A stretch of 64,000 nt of DNA from Allobosea thiooxidans (GCF_900168195.1 NZ_FUYX01000020.1:1-64000); one strand, 5' to 3'; numbered from the stretch's first letter, positions 1 through 8,401 are shown. A program made the numbers and translations. The notes: generated by a model from the letters alone, not told the origin.

Positions 1-843
1 ACCGACCGCATGGTCGACTTCTATCTGGAGAAGGGCGCGACCGGTCTCACCGTGCTCGGCATGATGGGCGAGGCGCCGAAGCTGACGGCGGACGAATCCC
101 GCATCTTCGTGCGCCGCGTGCTGAAGCGGGTGGACGGCCGCGTCCCGGTCGTCGCCGGCGTCTCGGCGTCCGGCTTCGCCGCGATGCGCGAGCTCAGCGA
201 CAGCGTGATGGGCGACGGCGCTGCCGGCGTGATGGTCGCGCCGCCCTCGACGCTGCGCACCGACGACCAGATCCTCTCCTACTACGCCATGGCGGCCGAG
301 ACGCTGGGGCCGAAGACGCCCTTCGTGCTGCAGGATTTCCCGCTGGTCACGCAGGTGCAGATCACGCCTGCCGTGATCCTGAAGATCGTCGCCGCCCATC
401 CCAGCTGCGTCATGCTCAAGCATGAGGACTGGCCGGGCCTCGCCAAGATCTCCGCCCTTCGCGCAGCGAGCGACCAGGGCGGCCGGCGCATCTCGATCCT
501 CGTCGGCAATGGCGGCATGTTCCTGCCGGAGGAACTCTCGCGCGGCGCCGACGGCGCCATGACCGGCTTCGCCTATCCGGAGATGATGGTCGATGTCTGG
601 AAGGCGCATGCCGCCGGTCAGGTCGAGCGGGCGCATGACCTCTTCGACGCCTATCTGCCGCTTGCCCGCTACGAGCAGCAGCCCGGCCTTGGCCTCGCGC
701 TGCGCAAATACACGCTGGCGAAGCGCGGTGCCATCGCCTCCGCCACCCTGCGCAAGCCGGGCGGGGCATTGTCCAAGATGGACATCGCCGATATCGAACG
801 GCTCATCGCGCGGCAGGAGCGGCGCCTGAAGGAGATCGGCTGA
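1..843 (+). CDS. Dihydrodipicolinate synthase (DapA) family aldolase/dehydratase, 5'-partial
   Basis: The reading frame is already open at base 1, so the start lies outside the window and about 280 residues are visible. The N-terminal part contains GATGLTVLGMMGEAPKLT, the phosphate/carboxylate-binding region of class I DapA-type (beta/alpha)8 aldolases. VMLKHED near residue 135 contains the expected Schiff-base lysine. The length is close to the family's usual 290-300 residues. Its stop overlaps the start of the next gene by one base (TGATG), so the two are translationally coupled. True DapA is normally not paired with an SDR, so a catabolic role (sugar-acid or hydroxyproline-type keto acid dehydratase/aldolase) is more likely. 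That role is inference; the family assignment is firm. Confidence 0.85.
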   Translation, partial: TDRMVDFYLEKGATGLTVLGMMGEAPKLTADESRIFVRRVLKRVDGRVPVVAGVSASGFAAMRELSDSVMGDGAAGVMVAPPSTLRTDDQILSYYAMAAETLGPKTPFVLQDFPLVTQVQITPAVILKIVAAHPSCVMLKHEDWPGLAKISALRAASDQGGRRISILVGNGGMFLPEELSRGADGAMTGFAYPEMMVDVWKAHAAGQVERAHDLFDAYLPLARYEQQPGLGLALRKYTLAKRGAIASATLRKPGGALSKMDIADIERLIARQERRLKEIG

Positions 844-1628
844 TGGATCTGGGACTTGTCGGAAAGCGCGCCCTCGTACTGGGCGCGAGCCGTGGGCTCG
901 GCGCCGCGATCGCGCAGACGCTCGCCGCTGAAGGCGCGACCGTCATCGCCGCCGCGCGCGGCACGGATGTGACGGAAAGCTGGATCGCGGCCCTGCCCGC
1001 GGAGCAGCGCGGCCGCGTCAGCGCCGCGAAGCTCGACCTCGCCGACCTCGCCTCCGTCGAGGCCCTCGCGGATCGACTCGCCGCGGAAGGCGGCGTCGAC
1101 ATCCTGATCGGCAATTCCGGCGGCCCACCGCCGGGCGAGGCCCGCGACGCCAAGCGCGACGACTGGCTGAAGCACTTTGAAGGGATGGCCGCCAACCTGT
1201 TCCATCTGGCACAGCGCCTGCTGCCGGGGATGACGGAGCGCGGCTTCGGCCGCATCGTCACCATCGCCTCCTCAGGCGTCGAGCAGCCGATTCCGCGGCT
1301 CGCCCTCTCCAACGGCATCCGTGCCGCGGTGATCGGCTGGTCGAAGACGCTGGCCTCCGAGGTCGCGGGCAGCGGCGTGACGGTCAATGTCGTCCTGCCG
1401 GGCCGCATCCATACCGAGCGCGTCGACCAGCTCGACGACGCCGCAGCGGCCCGCAGCGGCGGCACGCGCGACGCCGTGGCCAAGGCCTCGATCGCGACGA
1501 TCCCCGCCGGCCGCTATGGCAAGCCGCAGGAATTCGCCGATGTCGTCACCTTCCTCGCCAGCGAACGGGCCAGTTACGTGACGGGCGCCAAAATCCGCGT
1601 CGATGGCGGCCTAATTCGGGGCATCTAG
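843..1628 (+). CDS. SDR family oxidoreductase lacking the canonical YxxxK site
   Basis: This 261-residue Rossmann-fold protein starts with the cofactor loop GASRGLG near residues 14-20 and has an NSGG motif (the NNAG equivalent) near residue 90. It ends with the usual PxxxGRYGKPQEFADVVTFL and DGG segments of FabG-like SDRs. At the catalytic position, where Tyr-x-x-x-Lys is expected, the sequence reads ALSNGIRAAV, so Tyr is replaced by Ser and Lys by Arg. A divergent SDR branch with this LSNxxR pattern exists, and its chemistry is poorly defined. The gene overlaps the upstream aldolase gene by one base, so it probably acts on a related substrate or product. An NAD(P)-dependent oxidoreductase role is only inferred. 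Confidence 0.85.
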   Translation: MDLGLVGKRALVLGASRGLGAAIAQTLAAEGATVIAAARGTDVTESWIAALPAEQRGRVSAAKLDLADLASVEALADRLAAEGGVDILIGNSGGPPPGEARDAKRDDWLKHFEGMAANLFHLAQRLLPGMTERGFGRIVTIASSGVEQPIPRLALSNGIRAAVIGWSKTLASEVAGSGVTVNVVLPGRIHTERVDQLDDAAAARSGGTRDAVAKASIATIPAGRYGKPQEFADVVTFLASERASYVTGAKIRVDGGLIRGI

Positions 1629-1969
1629 CGAACTGCGTGGTGTTGAGCCGATAACGCTCAGATCGAAGCGGCCTGCATCGATCCAAAAAATGGCCGGCCT
1701 CCCAAAGGGAACCGGCCATGGGGAAGATCAGGCAAAAAGTCAAAAGCCTCGAGAGGAATGGATGCGACTAGACACCGGCGGGAGGGGGCAGGAGCGGGTC
1801 CCATAGCCGATCTGGGAAGGTCCGCTTCCGGGCAACGGCCCAATGGCCTGACGTGGCGCCAGTCGACCGTAGCCGCAAAAGAACAGCTTAGTTCAATGCC
1901 GAGACGCTATCAGTAGGAATTCAGCCCCGGCTTCAGGCCGAGTTCTGTCGAAAACTTGACGCGCCCCTG
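1629..1969. other. Intergenic region, convergent gene ends
   Basis: This 341-base stretch lies between the SDR stop and the ABC-F stop. The only structure I see is the hairpin listed separately at 1685-1719. Short open frames on the minus strand here show no recognisable protein features. It may mark the left limit of the accessory region that runs to tRNA-Glu; I see no copy of the tRNA 3' end in it. Confidence 0.5.
1685..1719 (-). terminator. Putative Rho-independent terminator (minus strand)
   Basis: ATGGCCGG (1690-1697) pairs with CCGGCCAT (1712-1719), with an inner TCCC/GGGA stem and an AAA loop. On the minus strand the stem is followed by six T residues (A-run at 1685-1690). It lies about 250 bases past the ABC-F stop, so it would end that transcript. 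Confidence 0.6.
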
Positions 1970-3580
1970 TCACTCTCGAGCAGATCGGGAGCTCGGCCAT
2001 TCTCTCATATGAATTGTTCGGTGCGGCTTGATCGCGTCGATGAACGCCGCGTCGTGGCTGACCACCAGCACCGCTCCGTCATAGGCGGCCAAGGCTGCCT
2101 CCAACGCAGCGATTCCGTCGAGATCGAGGTGGTTGGTCGGTTCGTCGAGAATCAACAACATAGGTGGCGGCGTCCCGCCGAGGGTGCAGGCGAGACCCGC
2201 GCGCAGACGTTCGCCGCCGCTGAGTTCGCCGGCTCGGCGCAGCGCATCCGCCGCGCGGAAGCCAAACCGGGCCAGGGCTGCGTGGGCCGCGCGCTGGCCG
2301 GCCCCGCGATTCATTTCCTGAAAGTTCTCGCGTAGGCTCAGCATTGGATCGAGCAGACCGACATGCTGGTCCAGCATCGCGAACGGAACCGCCACTTCCA
2401 CAACGCCGCTATGCGGCTTTATCTCGCCGGTGATCAACTTGAGGAGCGTCGTTTTGCCGCTTCCGTTCGGTCCGGCGACCGCGATGCGCTCGGGGCCGAC
2501 GATGTTTAACGACAGATCGCGGACGACAGGTCGCTCAGGACCATATCCACCCGTCACGCCGTCGAGCCTGAGGACCGGCTTGGCCGACGGAAGGCCGGTT
2601 GCAGGAACGTCCATGCGCAGAGGTTGCAGCACCTCGATCCGCTGGAGGACATCGGCGAGCGCTTCCTGCGCCGCTTCGCGTCGGGTGTCGCGCAGCCGCG
2701 CGGCCGCGCCACCGGAGGCTTCGGCCCGGCCCTTGGCCGCATCCATCAGGATCTTCGGCTTGCCGCCCTTGGCCCGCCCGTTCCGCCCGGCACTATCCTT
2801 GCGGGCCTTGCGCTCTGCAGCTTCTTGCGCGCGACGAACAGCCTCGTCACGGACCTTCTCCGCATGAACAAGATCGCGCTCCAACGCATCCAGTTCTTTG
2901 GCCTTGCGCTGCCTGAAAGCGCTGTAGTTTCCGCCATAGCGTGTGGCCCCGAGCGCGGTCAGCTCGACAATGGCGTCCATCGCCTCGAGCAGGTCGCGAT
3001 CATGGCTGACGATGACCGCACCGCCTTTCCACCCCTGGAGGAGATCGATCGTCGCTTTGCGCCCGGCACGGTCGAGATTGTTGGTCGGCTCGTCCAGCAG
3101 CAGAAAATCCGGTTCGGCAAAGATGAGGGCGGCAAGAGCCGCGCGGCTGCGCTGTCCGCCCGACAGCGCCGCCAAAGGCGTTTGCGGTTCGACCGCTAGA
3201 TCACACCGCAAAAGTGCCGCCTCCATCCGCGTGGACAACGTCCAGTCGGCTTCGGCCAGCTCGCCGGCATCGGCAAGCCCAGCCTCGGCCCGGTAAAGCA
3301 GCCGGAGTGCATCCCGAGCACCGAAGAGATCGGCAATGGTGTCGCTCGGGCGTTTCAAGGCCTCTTGGCGCATCATCGCGACGGAGCCGGATATCCGCAT
3401 CTGATCCGGGGCAGAAGGTAGGTCGCCGGCGATCAGGTGAAGAAGCGTGCTCTTGCCTGAGCCATTGCGCCCAACAAGGCCGGTGCGTTCGGGTCCGAAG
3501 GTGAGATCGAGATCGGTGAAAAGCGGCGTGCCGTCAGGCGTTGACCATGACAGGCCGGACAGGGAGACGAGTGCAGGCAT
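1970..3580 (-). CDS. ABC-F family ATPase (translation/ribosome-associated type)
   Basis: The 536-residue protein has two complete ATP-binding cassettes and no membrane segment. The first has Walker A GRNGSGKST at residues 37-45, signature LSGGQ at 139-143 and Walker B LLLDEPTNNLD around 160-170. The second has GPNGSGKTT near 370-378, LSGGERLRAG and LILDEPTNHLD. A charged linker rich in Lys, Arg and Ala (about 225-310) separates them, as in the P-site tRNA-interacting linker of ABC-F proteins. ABC-F factors act on ribosomes, either for translation rescue or antibiotic protection. Which subfamily this is cannot be decided by eye. The gene lies alone in an accessory region next to an IS element, which would fit an acquired resistance or stress factor (inference). 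Confidence 0.9.
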   Translation of the reverse strand: MPALVSLSGLSWSTPDGTPLFTDLDLTFGPERTGLVGRNGSGKSTLLHLIAGDLPSAPDQMRISGSVAMMRQEALKRPSDTIADLFGARDALRLLYRAEAGLADAGELAEADWTLSTRMEAALLRCDLAVEPQTPLAALSGGQRSRAALAALIFAEPDFLLLDEPTNNLDRAGRKATIDLLQGWKGGAVIVSHDRDLLEAMDAIVELTALGATRYGGNYSAFRQRKAKELDALERDLVHAEKVRDEAVRRAQEAAERKARKDSAGRNGRAKGGKPKILMDAAKGRAEASGGAAARLRDTRREAAQEALADVLQRIEVLQPLRMDVPATGLPSAKPVLRLDGVTGGYGPERPVVRDLSLNIVGPERIAVAGPNGSGKTTLLKLITGEIKPHSGVVEVAVPFAMLDQHVGLLDPMLSLRENFQEMNRGAGQRAAHAALARFGFRAADALRRAGELSGGERLRAGLACTLGGTPPPMLLILDEPTNHLDLDGIAALEAALAAYDGAVLVVSHDAAFIDAIKPHRTIHMREWPSSRSARE

Positions 3581-3781
3581 CGAAAAGAACTTCTCGCAGA
3601 AAAACCGAAGGGGCGAATACAGCGAGGGGCAAGTCCATTTCGAAGGCGTCTCCGGCTACAGGTGTCAGGATGATGGTGAGCGTTACCCGCTCTCGCAAGG
3701 TTTGGCATCAAGAAAGGCACCGGCACCACACTCGCCCGTGAGCGTTTTTGAAGCAGGTGTCTATCCGATCGGTATCGCTCC

Positions 3782-3808
3782 TGAAGCGGCCCCCGAATTC
3801 CCCGGACA
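3782..3808 (+). repeat. IS left terminal inverted repeat
   Basis: The terminus begins TGAAGCGGCCCCC and continues to CCCCGGACA. It matches the reverse complement of the right end apart from a 2-base insertion and a few mismatches. Confidence 0.7.
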
Positions 3809-3844
3809 TGTCTCACCCTTAAAATAAGGGTTGGGAGTAATGTC

Positions 3845-4243
3845 GTGTCTATGACTGGTTCTTATCCGAAGGCCGAGGTTCTGATCGGGCCTGAGCGGCG
3901 TCGCCGGTGGTCTGTCGCGGAGAAACTGGAGATGGTGGCGCAGACGCGCGAGGCGGGCGTCACGGTCAGCCTCGTCGCTCGCCGATGCGGCGTGTCGCCG
4001 AACCAGCTTTTCACTTGGCGGCGTCTTGCCGAGCAAGGAGCGCTGACCGCGACCGCGGCCGAGGAAGAAGTGGTTCCGGCCTCCGCCTTCCGGGCGCAGC
4101 AGGAGCAGATCCGCGAACTGCAACGGCTGTTGGGCAAGAAGACGCTGGAGGTCGAGCTTCTCCAGGAAGCCCTCACCGTGGCGGAGGATATAAAAAAACG
4201 GAGATTGCGGTCGCTGTCGCTGCCGAAGGACGGTTTGCCGTGA
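3845..4243 (+). CDS. IS3-family transposase OrfA
   Basis: This 132-residue protein begins at a GTG (an ATG lies two codons later). It carries a helix-turn-helix region (RRRWSVAEKLEMV, then SLVARRCGVSPNQLFTWRR at about residues 40-58). A leucine-zipper-like segment follows (QEQIRELQRLLGKKTLEVELL), which in IS3 elements mediates multimerisation. It binds the terminal repeats and supplies the N-terminus of the OrfAB fusion transposase. The ending after the poly-A tract is that of the unshifted product. The protein appears complete although its partner orfB is broken. Confidence 0.85.
   Translation: MSMTGSYPKAEVLIGPERRRRWSVAEKLEMVAQTREAGVTVSLVARRCGVSPNQLFTWRRLAEQGALTATAAEEEVVPASAFRAQQEQIRELQRLLGKKTLEVELLQEALTVAEDIKKRRLRSLSLPKDGLP
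4192..4198 (+). other. Programmed -1 frameshift slippery site
   Basis: Seven consecutive A residues are followed by C. OrfA reads AAA AAA CGG here; slipping back one base gives the orfB frame beginning T-E-I-A-V. A7 tracts at this position are the usual IS3-family recoding signal. Confidence 0.7.
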
Positions 4244-5077
4244 GTGCCGTCGCCGCGACGCTGGACGTGTCCCGTTCGCATCTCGCCACGCGGCTGGCGC
4301 AGCGGACGGCCGGGCGCTCGCCACAGCGCAGAGGCGTCCGCCCCTGCCGGAAGAGGCACTCCTGGCCGAGATCGAAGCGATCATCGACGACATGCCGACC
4401 TACGGCTATGCCCGCGTCTGGGCCAGGTTGCGGCGCAAGGCCCTGGCCGAGGGCCGTCCGCCCGCCAATCGCAAGCGCGTCTATCGAGTGATGAAGGTCC
4501 ATGGCCTTCTGCTCGACCGTCATGCGGGCGGGGTCGAGCGCCGTCACGACGGCCGCATCGCTGTTGCGCGCTCCAACCTGCGCTGGTGCTCCGACGGCTT
4601 CGAGATCGGTTGCGACAACGGCGAAAAGGTCCGGGTCGCCTTCGCGCTCGATTGCTGCGACCGGGAAGCCATGGGCCATGTCGCCACCACCGAGGGCCTC
4701 AAGGGCGAGGATGTCTGCGACCTGATGGTCACCGCCGTCGAGCATCGCTTCGGCAAGGTCAACCGCCTGCCGCAGACCATCGAATGGCTGACCGATAACG
4801 GCTCCTGCTTCATCGCAGGACCGACCCGCCGCTTTGCCCGCGATATCGGCCTGGAGCCGTTGACCACCCCGGTCCAGAGCTCGCAGAGCAACGGCATGGC
4901 CGAAGCCTTCGTGCGCACCTTCAAGCGCGACTGCGTCTCGGTGAATCCCGCCCCCGATGCCAGCACCGTCATGCTCGCCCTGCCGGATGGTTCGACCATT
5001 ACAACGAGCTTCACCCCCATAGAGCGCTCGGATATCGTTCACCCCGCGAGTTCATCGCGGCCCATGCAGCACCGTGA
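4198..5077 (+). pseudogene. IS3-family transposase OrfB, two frameshifts
   Basis: The DDE integrase-core protein is split over three frames. It begins in the -1 frame (TEIAVAVAAEGRFAV...). It loses a base near 4335, where GGCGTCCG should read GGCCGTCCG to give RRGRPPLPEEALL. It then continues as LLAEIEAIIDDMPTYGYARV. It loses a second base near 4989, where GATGGTTC should read GATTGGTTC to give DWFDHYNELHPHRALGY. Restoring both bases gives a normal ending PREFIAAHAAP and stop at 5075-5077. The remaining DDE-core residues (for example TDNGSCF and GMAEAFVRTFKRD) are still visible, so the damage is recent. Confidence 0.85.
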
Positions 5078-5081
5078 GAAA

Positions 5082-5104
5082 TGTCCGGGCTTTTGGGGGC
5101 TACA
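5082..5104 (+). repeat. IS right terminal inverted repeat
   Basis: The right terminus runs TGTCCGGGCTTTTGGGGGC and ends TACA. Read on the minus strand it begins TGTAGCCCCC, matching the left end. Confidence 0.7.
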
Positions 5105-5367
5105 ACATTCAGGTTTGCTTGAACCGCTCCTTGCGCGCTGCGGCGAGTGACGACTTCGATCACTCGGTCAAGGCGCTTCTTGATAATGCCGACGTCGTTC
5201 TGTACATCGCGCGGTAGATCCATGACCTGCCCGACCTGCTCCCGCAGCCCCGACGTGCTGACATAGGCTTCGGCGACGTGGACGCGCAGCTCGGGCAAGG
5301 CGACGGCATGACCACTTTCGCTTGGCTGTCGGAACGCTCCGCTACCTAGCGGGGCAGTGAGTTCATG
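5105..5367 (-). pseudogene. Possible coding remnant truncated by the IS element
   Basis: One minus-strand frame is open from just after the stop of the phospholipase D gene up to the IS. It contains plausible protein sequence (VALPELRVHVAEAYVSTSG, then VMDLPRDVQNDVGIIKKRLD). A TTG at 5298 is the only likely start, and the frame runs into the IS right end without a native stop. I recognise no family. It could be a gene whose 3' part was lost when the IS landed or by a later deletion. Confidence is low because the stretch is short and has no motif. Confidence 0.3.
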
Positions 5368-6654
5368 TCATATCTGCGATCGAGCGAGGCTGGACAGCCA
5401 GTCCGAGAACCTCTCGCTCGATGAACGGCCTTGCCAGTCCGAAAAGGTATAGGGACGGGAGGCTGCGGCATCCCTGTCGAACAAAGCCATCTGAGTTTTG
5501 ACGAATTCCCGATCGAACAGATTGATGTTGGCTTCGTCGTTGAGCCTCAGTGCGCGGTCGTCGATATTCGTCGAGCCGACGGAGGCCCAGATATCGTCAA
5601 CGATCACAAGCTTGCAGTGGAAGAAAGTGGGCTGATATTCGTAGATCTTTACGCCGGCCTGGAGCAGATCACCCCACAGGTGCCGCGATGCCTTCCTGAC
5701 GATGCGCGCATCCGTGCGAGGCCCCGGCACGATGATCTCGATCTCGACGTCTCGCCTGCGGGCCTCAAGGAGCTGCCGGCGAGTCAGGTCGTCGGGAACG
5801 AAATAAGGCGTTGCGATGCGGATGCTCTTCTCTGCCGCCGCAAGCGCGGTCATCAGCATGAGATGCATGGTATTGCGCTGATGGGTCGAGCTGACGACGA
5901 CCTGAGCGGCATGGTCGCCTGCTGGGGCGATCTCCGGGAAGAAGCGGTCACCCAGGAGCAACTCTCCGGTCGCCTCGATCCAGTGCTCGGCGAAAGCCGC
6001 CTGGATTTCCGCCGCGGCAGGTCCCTCGACGCGATAGTGATTGTCGCGCCATTCGTTGGGCGTGCGCGCATCGCCGTTCCATTCATCTGCGATACCGACG
6101 CCGCCGGTGAAGCCCACGCGCCCATCGACGACCAGCAGTTTTCGGTGAGTGCGATTGTTGACCCGGTCGAGCGTGTACCAGGTGACCGGGCGAAACCGGA
6201 CAACCTCGACACCGGCCTCCCGCATCCGCTGGATGAGCCCCTCGTCCATCGGCAGACTGCCGACCCAGTCGAGCAGCACCTTCACGCTCAACCCGTCCCG
6301 CGCTTTCGCCGAGAGGGCATAGGCGAACTCCTCAGCGATGGCGCCGCGCCAGTAGATATAGGTCTCGAAGCTGATCGTCTGCCGCGCCTCGCGAATGGCG
6401 CTCAGCATCGCGGGGAAGATCCTGATACCGTTGACCAGCGTCTCGACCTTGTTGCCGGGAACATAGTTCGATCCGAAGAGGGCACCCATCGATGTCCTGA
6501 GCTGGCGATCCGACGAGGCGAGATGATGTGGAAGCGGTTGCTTCAGCTCCTGCGGCTCCCGCAGCATGTTGCCGACGACGAGACAGCCCGCGACACCCAG
6601 TATGGCCGAGAGGAGCGCGATGACGAGGGGTTGTCGCCGGAGCGTCATGATCAT
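5368..6654 (-). CDS. Phospholipase D / cardiolipin synthase-like protein
   Basis: The 428-residue protein has an N-terminal hydrophobic segment (about residues 8-28, containing GVAGC, so a membrane anchor or lipobox is possible). Two HKD motifs follow: HRKLLVVD at 170-177 and HCKLVIVD at 346-353, each trailed by the usual GGxGI and GSTNIDDRA segments. This arrangement is that of bacterial ClsA/B-type cardiolipin synthases, which transfer phosphatidyl groups between phosphatidylglycerol molecules. It lies 22 bases downstream of the opgG-like gene on the same strand, so the two are probably cotranscribed. A link to glycerophosphate decoration of periplasmic glucans is conceivable but is inference. 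Confidence 0.88.
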   Translation of the reverse strand: MIMTLRRQPLVIALLSAILGVAGCLVVGNMLREPQELKQPLPHHLASSDRQLRTSMGALFGSNYVPGNKVETLVNGIRIFPAMLSAIREARQTISFETYIYWRGAIAEEFAYALSAKARDGLSVKVLLDWVGSLPMDEGLIQRMREAGVEVVRFRPVTWYTLDRVNNRTHRKLLVVDGRVGFTGGVGIADEWNGDARTPNEWRDNHYRVEGPAAAEIQAAFAEHWIEATGELLLGDRFFPEIAPAGDHAAQVVVSSTHQRNTMHLMLMTALAAAEKSIRIATPYFVPDDLTRRQLLEARRRDVEIEIIVPGPRTDARIVRKASRHLWGDLLQAGVKIYEYQPTFFHCKLVIVDDIWASVGSTNIDDRALRLNDEANINLFDREFVKTQMALFDRDAAASRPYTFSDWQGRSSSERFSDWLSSLARSQI

Positions 6655-6676
6655 GCGAGCTTGAAAGGCAGAGGCA

Positions 6677-8281
6677 TCACTTGCGTGCAGGTTGGTTCCT
6701 CGACGGCTGTGGACTGGTGGAGTCGCCGGCCGGAACCGCCCAGGTTGCCGTCCAAGTTTCGCTGAGGGTACGATTGCGCGATTTCAGGAACATACGAAGC
6801 TCCGCCGACTGACCGTCCGGCAGCGTCGCGTCGACGATGGCGCGCACGCCTTTCAGTGGCGCATTAAACGTCAGGATCTTCGTGGTGATGGCGCCGGCCG
6901 TCGTCGTGGCGACAAGCTCCAGGCGATCGGGCTCGGTCTGGTAATAGGCGAGGTCGCCGCCGGCGAAATCGACGATGAAGCGTTTCGTGCCCTTTCCCTC
7001 GGAGATGCCGTCCTCGATATCAGAGCCGTTGAAACTCTGCTGCACCTGCGCATAGGGGTGCAGGTGCCAGGTCGTGGACAGCGCCGAGATGCGGTAGTTG
7101 AATTCGGCGGCTTGTCCCACAGGCAAGGGCTTGCCGGGCGTCCAGCACGCGACGATGTTGTCGAAGGCTTCGTTCACGGTCGGGATCTCGATGAGGTCGA
7201 TCCGGCCTTCGCCCCAGTCGCCCTGAGGCTGGACCCAATAGCCGGGCCGCGCATCGTAGCGTGTTTCCAAATCCTGATAACTGCCGAAATCGCGGTCGCG
7301 CTGCATCAGCCCAAAACCACGCGGGCTCTTGTCGCGGAAGCTCGATATGCGCAGCGCCTTGGGATTGCGAATGGGGCGCCAGATCCATTCGCCGCTGCCG
7401 GTTTCCAGCATCAGCCCGTCCGAATCGTGGATCTCCGGACGAAAATCGGTTCTCTGGCCAAGATCGCCTTCACCAGCCTGGAACATCGAGGTCAGCGGCG
7501 CAATGCCGAGCCGCTCGATCTCGCGGCGCGGAATGATGGTCGCAGTGACTTCCATGGAGGTGTCGCGCCCCGGACGGACAACGTAGCGAAAGGCCCCCGC
7601 GACCGACGGGGAGTCGAGCAGGGCGTAGATGACAAGCTCGGTCGTGTCGCGCGACGGCTCCTCCAGCCAGAGTGCCCGCATGAACGGGAACTCCTCGGGG
7701 CCTTCGCCGCCCACATCCAAAGCCAGCGAGCGCGCCGAAAGTCCGTAGCGGTGCCCTCGCCCGATCAGCCGGAAATAGCTCGCACCCAGAAAGGAGATGA
7801 CCTCGTCCTGCACCTTCGGATCGTTCAGGTTGGTGGTGACAGCGAAACCCGCGAAGCCCAGCGCCGGCGAGAGGCCCTTGGGGACGGGCACCTTGCCGTA
7901 TTCGAACAGGCCGGTCGTGAAAGGAATCGGGACCGCGTTGCCGTGATTGATGATGTGAACCTGGACCGGCTTGTTGTGCAGGAAGCCGAGATGGAAGGGC
8001 AGCAGGCGGAAATCCGCGCCGCCGTCTCGCCAGAAGGCTTTGTCGCGACGAAAGCGGATTTCGCGATAACTGTCATAGGTCAGGTTGGAGAGCTCGGCCG
8101 GGATCTTCGCAGTCTCGGCATCGAAGGGTTGCTTCGCCAGAGCCGTTGCTTGGTCGATGACGTCGCCATAGCCAAAGCTTTTGGCGGGTCGTGCAGACGA
8201 TTGAGCCAGAGCGGAACGGTCGGCCGCCAGCCAAGCGCCAGAGAGTAGGGCGAGGAGCGCGCGGCGAGACGGTGCGAACAA
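6677..8281 (-). CDS. opgG: Periplasmic glucan biosynthesis protein (OpgG/OpgD, MdoG family)
   Basis: The 534-residue protein starts with a twin-arginine-like signal (SRRALLALLSGAWLA, cleavage near ALAQS). It then shows the MdoG fold sequence: SFGYGDVIDQATALA, the segment DSYREIRFRRDKAFW, LPFHLGFLHNKPVQ and, near the middle, GEGPEEFPFMRALWLEEP. OpgG and OpgD act in the periplasm on the backbone of osmoregulated periplasmic glucans made by the membrane glucosyltransferase OpgH. A Tat signal resembles E. coli OpgD. No opgH is next to it; instead a phospholipase D-type gene follows in the probable operon. The family assignment is firm; the choice between G and D is not. Confidence 0.88.
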   Translation of the reverse strand: MFAPSRRALLALLSGAWLAADRSALAQSSARPAKSFGYGDVIDQATALAKQPFDAETAKIPAELSNLTYDSYREIRFRRDKAFWRDGGADFRLLPFHLGFLHNKPVQVHIINHGNAVPIPFTTGLFEYGKVPVPKGLSPALGFAGFAVTTNLNDPKVQDEVISFLGASYFRLIGRGHRYGLSARSLALDVGGEGPEEFPFMRALWLEEPSRDTTELVIYALLDSPSVAGAFRYVVRPGRDTSMEVTATIIPRREIERLGIAPLTSMFQAGEGDLGQRTDFRPEIHDSDGLMLETGSGEWIWRPIRNPKALRISSFRDKSPRGFGLMQRDRDFGSYQDLETRYDARPGYWVQPQGDWGEGRIDLIEIPTVNEAFDNIVACWTPGKPLPVGQAAEFNYRISALSTTWHLHPYAQVQQSFNGSDIEDGISEGKGTKRFIVDFAGGDLAYYQTEPDRLELVATTTAGAITTKILTFNAPLKGVRAIVDATLPDGQSAELRMFLKSRNRTLSETWTATWAVPAGDSTSPQPSRNQPARK

Positions 8282-8401
8282 AACGGATTCCCCCGTAATC
8301 TTGCCCGGCCCAGAACAGCAGGCGACTTTAGAACCCCAACATGGTCCAGCGGTTCCCGAAAACGGCGCGCTGGTCAGTCACGTGGGTTATCGGCTTTCGG
8401 A

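Larger units (their letters stand above)
3782..5104 (+). mobile_element. IS3-family insertion sequence, inactivated
   Basis: The element is 1323 bases long with imperfect terminal inverted repeats. The left end starts TGAAGC with CCCCGGACATGTCTCAC; the right end, read inward, starts TGTAGC with CCCGGACATTTCTCAC. Inside are orfA, a poly-A frameshift site and orfB, the standard IS3 layout. OrfB carries two single-base deletions, so the element should not move on its own. I see no short direct repeat at its flanks (GCTCC on the left, ACATT on the right), so the insertion is old or one flank was rearranged. The subgroup (IS2/IS51-like) is uncertain. Confidence 0.85.

Noticed and set aside
3581..3781. 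Attenuator leader for the ABC-F gene
   Set aside because: Drug-responsive leaders with a small peptide and alternative hairpins are known for ABC-F genes, but I find no convincing leader peptide or terminator pair here.
5431..6765. Long plus-strand open frame opposite the cardiolipin-synthase-like gene
   Set aside because: It is antisense to a gene with clear HKD motifs. Its translation has no family features and reflects high-GC codon bias.
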